DNA from: Megascapheus bottae
Lineage: Eukaryota; Chordata; Mammalia; Rodentia; Geomyidae
NCBI GenBank assembly: GCA_024803745.1
Contig: JANJXV010000188.1
Coordinates: 1,081,001 to 1,145,000 of the forward strand
DNA length: 64,000 nt
Direction: 5' to 3'
Shown here in pieces: positions 47,838 through 59,119 of the stretch (positions are counted from its first letter, which is position 1; the number at the start of each line of letters is the position of its first letter). The notes under the pieces are model-generated. The model was not told where the DNA came from and did no database searches. It saw only the letters and a program-made list of their open reading frames with translations. Both the position numbers and the translations under genes were made by a program.

Positions 47838-48568
47838 TTTCTTTTGAGATAGGACTAGGGCTTAAACTCCAGGCCTAAGTGCTCTCCTTTTGTTTTTTCA
47901 CTCAAGGCTGGTGCTCTACTTCTTGAGCCAAAACTCCACTTCTGGCTTTTTGCTGCATAAAAATAAACATTTCTTTCCCCAATTAGCTTTGAACTGGGAT
48001 CCTCAGACAAATCTCAGCTTCCTGAATAGTTAAGAACACAGGCATAAGCAGCAGCACCCAGCTATTATATTGTGTGTGTGGTATGTGTGTGCATGTGTGT
48101 GTGTATGCATACACATATACCAATATTGGAGCTGGTAGCAATATTCAGGACCTGTGCCCTCTCCCTTAGCTATTGGCTTAAGGTTAGCATTCTACCACTT
48201 GAGCCACAGCTCCAGTTCCAGCTTTTTGGTGATCAACTAGACATATGGGTCTCCTGAACTTTCCTGCCTGGGTTAGCTATGAATCACAATCTTCAGATCT
48301 CAGCCTTCTAAGTAGATTGGATTAGATGTGAGCTACCAGAATCGGGCTTGGTTACATTCTTTCTTTTCTTTTCTTTTCTTTTTGCCAGTCCTGAGGCTTG
48401 AACTCAGGGCCTGAGCACTGTCCTTGGGCTTTCTCTAGGCTAGCACATTACCACTTGAGCTGCAGTACCACTTCCAGCTTTTTCTATGTATGCGGTACCA
48501 ACAAATCAAACCTGGGTCTTTGTGCATGCTAGGCAAGCACTCTACCACTAGGCCAAACTCCCAGCCCT
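47838..48568 (-). repeat. Three minus-strand SINEs in a row
   Basis: 7SL-Geo at 47838-48065, 7SL-Geo at 48125-48352 and IDL-Geo at 48379-48568, separated by TG- and TTTTC-rich tracts. Confidence 0.82.
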
Positions 48569-48730
48569 TGGTTAGTTCTTAATCTTCATTTTCCTCACCT
48601 TGAAATTTTATGTTAGAATTTCAGACTTTTTCTAGCTGGCATAAATTTTAAAAGATATTTGTCACAAATTTTTCTTCCCCTCCCACACTTTTTTTTCTGG
48701 TTTCATGGCTGGAACTTATTGTTCTTAGCT

Positions 48731-48732
<2 letters not shown>

Positions 48733-48782
<50 letters not shown>

Positions 48783-48922
48783 ATGCGTGCATGCGTGCTT
48801 GAACTCAGGGCTATCACTTAGTTTTCTCACTTAAGGCAGGAGCTCTACCACTTGAACCACAGCTCCACTTCTAGTTCACCTTGTACATGGCCTTCCCAAT
48901 TGACTTTTGTCTCCAATCTGGC

Positions 48923-48962
<40 letters not shown>

Positions 48963-49085
48963 TATTATTGCAGAGAGAGTTTCGTGGATTTTCCTGCCTG
49001 GATTGGCTTCAAATTGTAACCCTCCAGGACTAAGCCCCCCAAGTGGCTAGGATGATAGGCATGAGCCCCTGGGGCCTGGCGGCTC
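48733..49085 (-). repeat. (TG)n, SINE and (ATC)n composite
   Basis: (TG)24 at 48733-48780 precedes a minus-strand 7SL-Geo SINE (48800-49085), whose linker carries about fifteen ATC units (48925-48969). Confidence 0.85.
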
Positions 49086-49899
49086 AAACAAGGCATTTCT
49101 GACTTACAGAATTCTCATTTCATTAATACCTAAATTCCTTGGTGTTAGAAATTAATGGTACTAGCAATTTGCCTGGCACTTGTAAACTATAAAAAATCAG
49201 TGCCTTAGAAAAGAAATAAGTAGCTAAAAAATTCCCACGTGGCTGAGTCACTAAACTTTTCCTGCTGTTAGGTGTCAATTCCTAGTTGGCTGTAATTTCT
49301 GTGGAATGCGTTCTTATACCTGGGAGAAACCTGTGAATTGGTATCCCCACTTCATTTCCATTTCATGTTCTAAGAAGTGCTTTTCTTCTGTATTGCGAAT
49401 GTTCTTTGGCGATGGGGAGGTAGGATCATTATCCTTATGATAATGGAAGAATGGAAAGAATGAAAGAATTATGGAAAAAAAGAAAAAGAAAAGGAGAAAA
49501 ACTTCAGCCAGGGGTCTCCATTCCCCTCTGAATTCCAGGATGAACTTGCAAATTCCAGTTGAATTGCTACATTGTTTCTGATCCATTCAGCATTAGCAGC
49601 TGGACTTACATATCAGAAAGAAAATAATATAAGGATAGAAATGTATCTCCAAGGTACAGCATGTACTCACTTATGAAAGGTCCTAGGTTCAATCTCTAGC
49701 ACATCTCCAGCACAGAAGGTTTTTGTTTTCTTTATTTTTTAATTTGAAAAAGGCAATGATGTAAAACATTATATTTGGCTTCTAAATATAAGTTAAATAG
49801 TCAAGATTTGGGCCGAATCAAAAGTTAAAACAAAATACCTAATCTCTGCAGTTAGACCCAATCTTCTAGATGTTTTATAAAGATAAGGAAAATGTCTAG

Positions 49900-50942
49900 A
49901 TAAATACCCTACATGGCGTACAGACACATGAAGAAATGCTCAACATCTCTGGCCATAAAAGAAATGCAAATCAAAACAACTCTAAGATTCTACCTCACCC
50001 CAGTTAGAATAGCCAGGATCAAGAAATCTAATAACAACAGATGCTGGAGGGGATGTGGCCAGAAGGGATCACTACTACACTGTTGGTGGGAGTGCAAACT
50101 CCTTCAACCACTATGGAAAGCAGTATGGCATTCTTCAAAAGACTAAACATAGAGCTCCCCTATGAACCAGAAATTCCACTACTCAGCATTTACCCTCTTG
50201 TCTAGAAACAAGGACATACTAAATTCACTAGCACAACAATATTCATTGCAGCACTATTTACCATAGCAAAGATATGGAACCAGTCCAGATGCCCCTCAGT
50301 TGATGAGTGGATCAACAAGATGTGGTATTTGTACACAACGGTATCCTATCCTGCTGTCAGAAAGAACGACATTGCCCCATTTGTAAAGAAATGGAAAGAC
50401 TTTGAAAAAATCATATTAAGTGAAGTAAGCCAGACCCAAAGGAACACAGGCTCAATGGTTTGTCTCATTTGTCATTATCAGTAGAAACCTTGGGCTCACC
50501 TAACAGAGATTTACAATAGAGTAAAACCTAGACACATAAGGCCATATAATATGATGCTAAATGAAAGAACCTCCAGGATATAGAAACAAAAGCCATATAA
50601 TGAGTGATTGTTGTCCTTAATGTACTATGTTATCTCTCATCTCTTTTTCTGTCTCTTGGTTAACTCATATTGTTACAGTATTTCACCTGATTGTCTGATA
50701 TATTGTATATATGCATATTTGGTTATTTGAAATATGATAGGGAAGGGGGTAAAACAAGATGAGGGTTGGGGGTGGGGGGAGGGAACTGGGGACCAAGACA
50801 TGAGAAAGGGTATCAATGTTTGTGAAGTAATGCACCTTCTATCTGGTGAATATAATGTAACCCTTCTATTAATTACAATAAAAATATATTAAAATAAATA
50901 TATCCATTCACAGAATAAATAAATAAATAAATACCCTACATG
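49900..50942 (+). mobile_element. LINE-1 3' end with target-site duplication
   Basis: ORF2 C-terminus, with the Cys-rich region '[20 protein letters not shown]', and the full 3' UTR. 'ATAAATACCCTACATG' flanks it at 49900-49915 and 50927-50942. 5' truncated, so dead. Confidence 0.92.
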
Positions 50943-50992
50943 CATTGAAATAACTGAGGCAATGTAAAGCTTATAAAATGCATATAGGCAGG

Positions 50993-51228
50993 TCCTGATG
51001 GCTCACATCCGTAACCTAATCAAGAGGTTGAGATCTGAGGAACATGATTTGAAGGTAGCCTAGGTAAGAAGGTCTGTGAGACTTTTATCTTCAATTAACA
51101 ACCAACCCAAAAAACTGGAAGTGGAGGCCATGACTCAAATGGTTAGAGCACTATCCTGGAGCACAAAAGCTCAGAGACAGAATGCAGGCCCTCAGTTGAA
51201 GCCCCCAAACTGGCATCAAAAAAGAAAA
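50993..51228 (+). repeat. 7SL-Geo dimer SINE
   Basis: Full dimer with an A-rich tail. Confidence 0.8.
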
Positions 51229-51485
51229 AAAAATCATACAATGTGGTGATGATAAGGAGCTAGGTAATAGGACGCCCACCAGGCTTGCCTCAGAGAGACC
51301 GTAATAATTGAGACTGGATCTTGGTAAATAAAATTAAATTACACTGAGTTGCAGAGTACTTACAAAACAAGGAAGAGGAAGATACGCAAGATAAGGAAGA
51401 TGGCAAAGAGATGAAGGAGACAGGGATAACCTCAGAGGCTATAGTAAAAACTAATTTAAATTCTTTAATGTATAAAAGCAGTCAA

Positions 51486-51675
51486 AGGCTGGAGTGTAGC
51501 TTAGTGGTAGAGTGCTTGCCTAGCACGCATGAAGCCCTGGGTTTGATTCCTCAGTACCACACAGAAAAAGCCAGATGTGGTGCTTGTGGCTCAAGTAGTA
51601 GAGCACTGGCCTTGAGAATGCCCAAGGACAATGCTCAGGCCCTGAATTCAAGCCCCAGGACTGCCAAGAAAAGGG
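51486..51675 (+). repeat. IDL-Geo dimer SINE
   Basis: The ID-like unit reads 'TAGCTTAGTGGTAGAG', an A-box variant close to classic ID elements. Confidence 0.85.
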
Positions 51676-51834
51676 CAGTCAAGTCTGAATAAAGAATACG
51701 GATTCAATTTTCATGTTTTTGAATTCATTTTTGTGGTACTAGGGTATTAAACATGCTTGCTAAGGAGGCACTCTATCATTTAAGTGACACCTCTAACCCT
51801 TTTCTGCTTTTAGTTATTTTTCAGGTAGGGTCTT

Positions 51835-52340
51835 GAGTTTTTGCTCAGGATGGGCCTTAGACATTGATCTGTCTACTATTGGCCTCCTGCGTAGCTGGGA
51901 TTCTACATGCACAAGACACCACACCTGTCTTATTAGTTGAGATAAGGATTTCACTTTTTGCCCAGGCTGGCCTCAAACTCCCGATTTCTGCCTCCCACAC
52001 AACAGGGATTATTGTTGTGAGCCACCAATCCAAGCCTCACATTTTTATGGCCAAGAGAATGGAAGCTGCTTAAAGGAGTAAATCTTACATCAACATTTTT
52101 TGTTTGTTGAATCATTAGAAGAGAGTATAAGGGACAGAGCAATGAATTCATGCATCATCAAAAAGAAGACAGGCTTCAGAGTGTATTCAACGATAGAGTA
52201 AGGTATAGAACAACATAGGACATTTGCGTTGCCTTCTACCATTCATGTAAATTCAGCATTTCATTTCTCAGGCATGTGGTGGTCCCTTGACTTCTTTGGA
52301 AATAACTTAGAACAACTCTGGTTTGAGAAAAAACAGTGGA

Positions 52341-52383
<43 letters not shown>

Positions 52384-52485
52384 TAAGTCAGGCTCTCACT
52401 ATGTAGCCAAAGCTGGCCTCAGTCATTCCGTCTTTCTGCCTCAGTTTCATTAGTGCTAAAGTTACAGGCATGGGCCACCACAGCA
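51835..52485 (-). repeat. B1-like monomer SINEs and (ATT)n
   Basis: Two minus-strand B1-like monomers without a Geo unit (about 51930-52030 and 52386-52485). The second is preceded by (ATT)15 at 52340-52384. Confidence 0.75.
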
Positions 52486-52639
52486 GCTCTTTATCTGCTG
52501 CTGGGGATTGGATCTGGAGTATTTTCTTCCTCCATACCCCTAGTCCAAGGAGATGTTCATGTTGCTGAAGGAAAGTTTTATTTTTCCTTAAGGGAGGATT
52601 GCTTAATACAGAGAGATGTCTTGTTCTATCTTTCTATCT

Positions 52640-53079
52640 ATCTGTCTATTTTGCCAGTCCTAATGCTTGAACTCAGGGCCTGAACACTGACCCTGAGCCT
52701 CTGTGCTCACAGCTAGAGCTCTACTTGTACTACAGCACCACTTTTGCCTTTTTCTGCATAGTTTATTGGACAAAAGAATCTTATAGATTTTTCTGCTTGG
52801 GTTGGCTTCGAACCACAATCCTCAGATCTCAGCCTCCTGAGTAACTAGGATTACACGTGTGAGCCACCAACACCCAGCTTATTTATTTATTTAGCCAGTC
52901 CTGGGGCTTGAACTCAGGGCCTGGACACTGTCCCTGAACTTTCTCAAGGCTAGGACTCTACCATTTGAACCACAGCCCCACTTCAGGTTTTTTCTGCATA
53001 TGTTGTACTGAGGAATCCTACCCAAGGCTTCATGCAGGCTAGGCAAGCACTCTACCACTAGGCCATACTTCGAGCCCAT
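52640..53079 (-). repeat. 7SL-Geo and IDL-Geo side by side
   Basis: A minus-strand 7SL-Geo (52650-52880) and a minus-strand IDL-Geo (52892-53079), separated only by a TTTA-rich tail. They show the two dimer classes sharing the same Geo unit. Confidence 0.88.
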
Positions 53080-55135
53080 ATATTTATTTTTAAATGAAAA
53101 TTTTCTGATACTCAGTTGAAAGTTGACTTCAACGAAGAATAGCTGTAAGAGAGCTGGTGGGCTAAACTGGATATCTACTTCCCCTTCAATATTCTACCTA
53201 ATATGATTTATTTTCTACCAAAGCAACATTTGGTAAGAATGCAAGAAGCAAGAATACATATTTTATAAGTGCAGAGCTAAAACATTGCAGGCCAATTTTA
53301 AACTTCAAAAAATTATTCCAAGAACTCTAGGTAAGGTAAGTGCTGGCTCTAAATTAAATTATTTGGGCTCAATCACTCCCAGCTAGGATTTTTGTTTGTT
53401 AACTTCTCTTTTTCTCATTTTCCTTACAGGATAGGACCATCATAATTTTCTGCCTCATGTTTGTGATGAAGATTGAGTTAACATGTAGGAAACTCAGAAC
53501 AGCATCTGGCATCTCTGTTCAAATGTTACCTGCATCTTTACAAAGTCCAGATCAGAATCTGCTACTTACAAATTGAACACATAACTGACTATATTTCACT
53601 AACAAGGGGAAATTTACACATCAGCTAGTATACTGGATTTCTAACTTTCTGACAGTCACCTAGGGTGGAAATTTTAATTTTATTTTATGTTATTACTCAG
53701 TGTGCATACATATACAAAGGAAAAAACTTTGAACATGCTACTTACTATAAACATTGTAGTTTGATCTTCCTTAAAAAAAAATGGTTACCACTTACCACTC
53801 AGTTGATTTTCTTTCATTCACTACGGAGGTGCAATCCAAAGTTCCAAAACTATTGATTTAACACAGTCTCTTCACTTCTGAGTTGAGAAAACTGAAACCC
53901 TAAGAACTAGGAATTAAGAAGTTTAAGTTAGATTACAGAACTGGAGGTGTCACATAGCTACAAAACAGCATACAATTCTGGGACCAGAATGTTTTTGAAT
54001 TGTCATTTATATTCAGTAAAAGTCACCTGTTAAGTATATGGTTGAGTGGGTTAATTTTGGTTTTGTATATTCACAAAGCTATCATAATTTCTGAATATTT
54101 TTATCACTCCAAAGGAAATCCTATAGTTATTAATAGTGGAGCCAAACTTTGTATTTTATTCAGAGTCCAAAGATCTTAGCATTGTCATAGCTTATGACAA
54201 TGAATATACTCCTTATGAGTATATTCAAACTTGTCATCTTAATGTAAATAAGGCTTCGTGTTTACCTATCAAAACATTGAAATTGATAAATGACTTGCTG
54301 TGACTTGCAGAGTTCTGTTATTAACCACTTCATAACTAAATATAAAATTTCTATTTAGTGTTTGCTTTTAACCTTTAGTGTTTGATTTTCTGCCTGCCCA
54401 CAACCCCCAGATATCTCCCAGATTCTTGAGCACTCACAACAAACACTTAGAAACCGGGTCCTATGTACTGTCCACAGACTCAGGAAATGCTTTGTTCTTT
54501 GGATGAACAGCACATCATCTTAAAGGAAATGACACTGGGCATTTTTACACAGAACTTAGAAAGCTTCAGAGAAAAGCTTAAAGAAGTTGTTTGTTCTGGA
54601 TCTTTTCCTAAAAGGTTTTTTGTTTTATTCTCCCCACCCCCAATTTTAAGGTTTTCACATAAAATCCACAACTAGACAACAAAGATCACTAAGGGGCTTA
54701 AGGAGAACCTAAATGTTTTCTTGAACAAAAGTGGAACTATCTTTTATTTTAACTCATCATCTCATAAACAGAAATGTCCAGGCTATGGCTTTTAAAACAT
54801 CCGTCCCTTAGTGTCTTGCTTTGCTTCTATTTTAATGTGTCGGAATTAATCTTAGATAAAATGAGCACGTTTGGGTCATTTAAATAGCATTCTCTAAGTT
54901 GTGAAAACTAGCACATGTATTTGAATCTTCAATTCATGGTGGTTAATTCTTTAGTAAACATAGTTTTGAAAATGTTTAAGGACATTTACCTATGCAAATT
55001 CATCATCACAACTCAGGACCCCATCTGAAATGGCTTGGATTATACATAAGTTTACTATAAAGTAATGAAAAGTAATAATGATGGTAATAAAACTAGATGA
55101 GGTTTAAAAAAATAATGGGTATTTCAATTAGAACA
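53080..55135. other. Unassigned AT-rich spacer sequence
   Basis: The longest repeat-poor stretch in the spacer. Apart from the weak plus-strand exon candidate at 54478-54614, nothing was recognised. Minus-strand donors near 53566 and 53802 lack convincing acceptors. Confidence 0.45.
54478..54614 (+). CDS. Weak candidate exon or pseudogene piece, plus strand
   Basis: The acceptor 'TATGTACTGTCCACAG' is followed by 45 open codons containing 'LDEQHIILKEMTLGIFTQNL' and 'FREKLKEVV', a helix-forming sequence. The donor 'AAAAG|GTTTTT' is poor. It lies in the spacer of the inverted repeat, upstream of the CpG island. It could be an exon, an old pseudogene fragment or chance. Confidence 0.2.
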
Positions 55136-55139
55136 AACA

Positions 55140-55360
55140 CACATGGCTGTAATCCTGGCTACCCAAGAGGTTGAGATTAGAGGACCATGGTTCAAAGCCA
55201 GGGGGCAGAAAAATCTGTAAGATGCTTATCTTCAATTAACCACTCAAAAAATGAAAGTGGAGCTGTGACTCAAAGTGATAGAGCACTGGCATTGAGCAAA
55301 AAAGTCAGGAACAGCACCAGGTCTTGAGTTCAAGCCCCATGACTGACAAAAACAAAAACT
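55140..55360 (+). repeat. 7SL-Geo SINE, truncated at 5' end
   Basis: Starts inside the left unit. The Geo unit is complete. Confidence 0.75.
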
Positions 55361-55364
55361 CTTT

Positions 55365-55700
55365 CCAAGGGGAAAAAGTGGGAGAAAAACATGGGAAGGG
55401 GTAACAATTTTCAAGAATGCACCTTGGGTTGGGAGTTTGGCTTACTGGTAGAGTGCTTGCCTAGCATGCACAAAGACCCGGGTTCAATCCCTCAGTACCA
55501 CAGAAACATAGAAAAAAACATAAATGGGGCTGAGGCTCAAGTGGTAGAGCTTTAGCCTTGAGAAAGTCCAAGGACAGTGCTCAGGCCCTGAGCTCAAGGC
55601 CCAGGACTGGCAAAGAAAAAAAAAAACAACAATGTACCCACTACCTGATGAATGTAACTGTAACCCCTCTATACATTACCTCAACTATATTAAGAAAAAT
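55365..55700 (+). mobile_element. LINE-1 3' end split by IDL-Geo
   Basis: Sense L1 3' UTR from 55365 is interrupted by a full IDL-Geo (55432-55628) and resumes with 'GTACCCACTACCTGATGAAT'. The duplicated 'AATGNACC' flanks the SINE. Confidence 0.82.
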
Positions 55701-55835
55701 CATTTCCACAGGTCAAGTATTTACCATAACATTTTTATAGTATTAATTCATTTCCCTTTAGAAATAAAGAACATACAAGGTCTTTGAAATTCTACTAATA
55801 TTTACACTCCTTGGATTTCAGTTCTATTAATATTT

Positions 55836-55871
<36 letters not shown>

Positions 55872-55977
55872 TTTTTGCTAGTCCTGGGCTTGAGCTCAGG
55901 GCCTGAGCACTATCCTTGGACTTTCTCAAGGCTAGACCTCTACCACTTGAGCCTCAGCACCACTTCCAGTTTTTTTG
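55836..55977 (-). repeat. (TTTA)n and truncated Geo half-SINE at CpG-island edge
   Basis: TTTA repeats (55836-55874) are the tail of a minus-strand Geo unit (55874-55977) that stops exactly where the CpG island starts. The ID-like half is missing. Confidence 0.85.
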
Positions 55978-56700
55978 CCACAGGAGTCCCTGTGAGCAGG
56001 CACCTGGCGCAAATAGCCTCAGCCCCCGCCCCGCCCCCGCCCCGCCCCTCCCCGCCCCCGCGGAAGGCGCAAGGGGCGTGGCCGGTGAAGGGGCGTGGTT
56101 TGGGAGTCCAGGGGTGGCGGAGCCTGGGCTGGCTCAGCAGTCCTGGCTGCAGCCTGCTGCCTGGTCCCCAGCCCTCCGCCCCCACGCCTAGGCGGTGGTC
56201 CGGGTGGAGGAGGGAGAGCAGGAGGGCCTCGGCGGGCGTCTGCTCCGCTCTCTGCCTCTTCTCCGTCGGGCCAGAGCCGAGACCCCGGCGAGCGCGGCCA
56301 GAAGGCAGGTAAGGACCCCGGCGCAGCCCCGGGGGCGGGGACTGCCGACCCGGCTCCGGCGGTGGCGCTGGGCCCGTGCGCCCCGCTCCAGGAAGGCGAC
56401 TCCGCGATCGCCGCTCTCCACTGGCCCGGAGTCGGGAAGTTGGGGAGAAACTTCTTCCCCCCCCCCTCCGGCCCGGTGGGCGTGTGTCTTCTGCCCGCGC
56501 TCCCTGCTCGCCGCGGCCGCGGTCCCCGCCCCACCCCGGGTTTCCCGGTCCCTGCCCGCGTCCTCCGGGGCGTCGTGTGCCCACCCCGCCCCCGACCAGG
56601 TGAGCGTGTGGGTGGGGGAGGGAGGTTGGGTGGGAAATGTGTGTGTGTGAGTGGGGGGGGGCGTTGAACCTTCATTCGGATCCCCGAGCCCGATTAGGGT
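55978..56700 (+). promoter_or_regulatory. CpG-island promoter
   Basis: An abrupt change from AT-rich repeats to very GC- and CpG-rich sequence. A run of GC boxes (CCGCCCC and variants) fills 56027-56062. Two 'GGGGCGTGG' Sp1/KLF-type boxes lie at 56073-56081 and 56090-56098. No TATA box is seen. The island continues past a splice donor at 56309 into the right inverted arm. A truncated Geo half-SINE ends directly at its left edge. It is probably the promoter of a rightward gene, and a bidirectional promoter that also serves the leftward gene is possible. Confidence 0.8.
56100..56308 (+). other. Putative non-coding first exon of a rightward gene
   Basis: The donor 'GAAGGCAG|GTAAGG' at 56308/56309 matches consensus. 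I see no ATG between the start of the island and about 56,734, so this exon would be 5' UTR. The start is approximate because no initiator element decides it. The rest of the gene should lie to the right, mostly beyond the window. I do not recognise it. Long open frames on both strands here are a by-product of GC richness. Confidence 0.55.
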
Positions 56701-57000
56701 CGCGGGGAGCGGCTCCTTTCTGCCCTGGAGAGTGGATGGAGGTCCCGCGGGCTGCCGGGCTCAGGGGGCCGCTGAGCCTGGCTGGGAGGACCTGGGCGCA
56801 GGGACAAGCGGGGGAAGGGGGGAGCTCCGGGTGGCTCTGGGTTTGATAGAAAACCTCAACCTGTGTAAAGTTTTCCTTTGTTTTGCCTGGGGGGTGGGGA
56901 GATCCACCCTTCCGCAGCCACTCTTGCAGCACCGGCCCCTCCGCCGCCTCCCCTTGCGTTCGGTTTCGGTCCACATGGGCTCAAGGAAAGTTTGTTTTAA

Positions 57001-57002
<2 letters not shown>

Positions 57003-57051
<49 letters not shown>
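57003..57051 (+). repeat. (TG)n microsatellite in right arm
   Basis: About 24 TG units, longer than the left-arm counterpart (46206-46228). Confidence 0.95.
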
Positions 57052-57053
<2 letters not shown>

Positions 57054-58326
57054 CTTCTTGGTAATTGCTTCCAGCTTTTGCTTTATTGGGCAGAGTTGTT
57101 TTAAGGAGCTCCTGGAAAATTGTGTCTGGTTTGGAGGGATTGCTTTAGTTTTTGTTTTGTGAGTGGAGTGGGACGCGGCGCAGTTCAGCCTGGGTTATTT
57201 TCTGCAAAATTCATGGAACCAGTCATGGAATGAAGTGCAGGCTGGTCACCTTGTAAGTTGCTCAGTGAAAAGTCTTCTAGTAGCACTGAAGCTAGCACAT
57301 TCATGCCATTTAGTTTGTCTGCTGATGGGGGGAGGTTGTCATAGGTAATTTCAAGAATGTATGTCGTGGTCATATATACGTGCATGGTTGTGCTCAAACT
57401 GTTTATACCATTCACTTCCTAAGAGTTAAATTACACACTTAGGAAAATACTGCTAAATGTGTGCATGTGACTGCATTTGCGAGAAAATACGTATTAAATC
57501 TAGGATATCAACCAACACAGTGCCTTGGCACACAGCAGACAGGAAACATTTTGAATGGAATAGGTAATAAAGGAATGTCTTGAACTAGAAGCCAGGGTTC
57601 TTCTGTTCTTCACATATATTCGTACATTATACTTTGAGACAAAGTTACATTTCACCAAGGCCAATTTTTTAAAAAAAATTATGTGCAAACCCTGCCATAT
57701 CAACGTTTAGTTTTAGCAGAATTTTTAGACACTAGCTGAACCTCAGTGAAAAATTGATATGTTTGTTGAGGACACAGAGGGTCCTAAATTTAGAAAAAAA
57801 AAAAAAACCAACCAATTGCTTTTGGTCGCAATCTTAAACACAAGACTGTTCATATACATGTTTCAAGGATAAAAGATAAAAGGGCTCCTAAAATATGTAC
57901 TTAGTTATAACTACCGTAATGTTATAATAGCTTTAATTTTCCAGTTAGTTTTGCTGCCTTCATAAACCACAAAATTGACTCTTTTCTGTTTGACCAAAAG
58001 TGAAATTACAGCTTTTATCTGTCTTCCTGGGATAGGTGGAATTTGTCTTATGGTTAGAGTATATATAATATTAATACATTGTTGGGGGAAAATGTCTAGT
58101 TCAGGAATCCGGAAACTGAAAAAAAATCAGTGTTTATATAAATGAATTTGTATCTTATTATATGTAGTAGTAAAAGAATAAATATACTAAAAGAAAAGCA
58201 GTGACTGAGTAAGATACTTATTACCAATCCAACTTGTTTATTCATGGTTCATTTTCGTGGATCTTAGGTTATACATATTTTTTATATGAGTAATTTTTTT
58301 CCTTAAAAATATAATTAGTTCTTACG

Positions 58327-58557
58327 TTGGGCACTGGTGGTGTAAGCCTTTGGTCCTAGCTAGTCAGAAGGATGAGACCTGAGGATCAGAGTTCAAAGCC
58401 AGCCAAGGCAGGAAATTCTGAGCAGACTCTTATCTCCAGTTAACCAGTAAAAGCAAGAAGTGGAGGCATGGTTCAAAACGTAGAACACTACTCTTGAGTG
58501 AAAAAGCCAAGTGAGACCTTGCCCTGAATTCAAGCCCTAGCAAAAAAAAAAAAAAAC
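58327..58557 (+). repeat. 7SL-Geo SINE in right arm
   Basis: Mirror of 44701-44934. Confidence 0.85.
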
Positions 58558-59119
58558 CCACACAAATATATTTAGGTCTTAATCTAGTCAATCAGTTCCG
58601 TGGACATCCCTTATTAGTCCAATTAAGAAAGAAGCCTAGTAAAACATTTTGAAAAGCATTGTTAAGATTTGCTGTCTAGGAATATACATCTGTCTGTTAA
58701 GAGATACAATTTCAATGAAATTATGCCTTTATAAGTTAAATATTTGCTGTCTTGGAATGCAAACTTGGGTGGCAAGACTACATTAAGAAAAAAAAGTCTG
58801 CAGGAAACTTATTTCATTAAAAGATAGGTTAGGAAGGAGAAGGCTGTGATTGCTATCTTGTTTCTGAAGTGGCAGGGTGTTTTTGTTTTTCCACCGTTTG
58901 TTTTTTAACCTAGTTGTGGTGCAGTGGAGTTGGCCTTTGTGTAATGCATTAAGCCGAATACCTCTTATGTGTGCTTTTCTGTATCTGGGCTTTATTTTAG
59001 GTGGAAGTTTTCTTTAAAGAATGTGTGTAATGTATATAAGATACTTGGATTAAGAACTAAGTGTTTGCTGATTGGATTTAGAACTTTGGTGGGGCTTTAC
59101 TTTGCCTTAGGGGTAGACT

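Noticed and set aside
48733..48970. Regular repeats as a CRISPR array
   Set aside because: They are di- and trinucleotide microsatellites without spacers in a mammalian genome.
53776..53860. Minus-strand donor 'GAGTG|GTAAGT' as an exon upstream of exon A
   Set aside because: The donor is strong and could give the right phase, but the only acceptors are poor and the peptide would be about 17 residues.
55940..56675. Long overlapping open frames (up to about 218 codons) on both strands of the CpG island
   Set aside because: They occur in several frames at once, are Pro/Arg/Gly/Ala-rich and mostly lack ATG. This is what GC-rich DNA with few stop codons produces.
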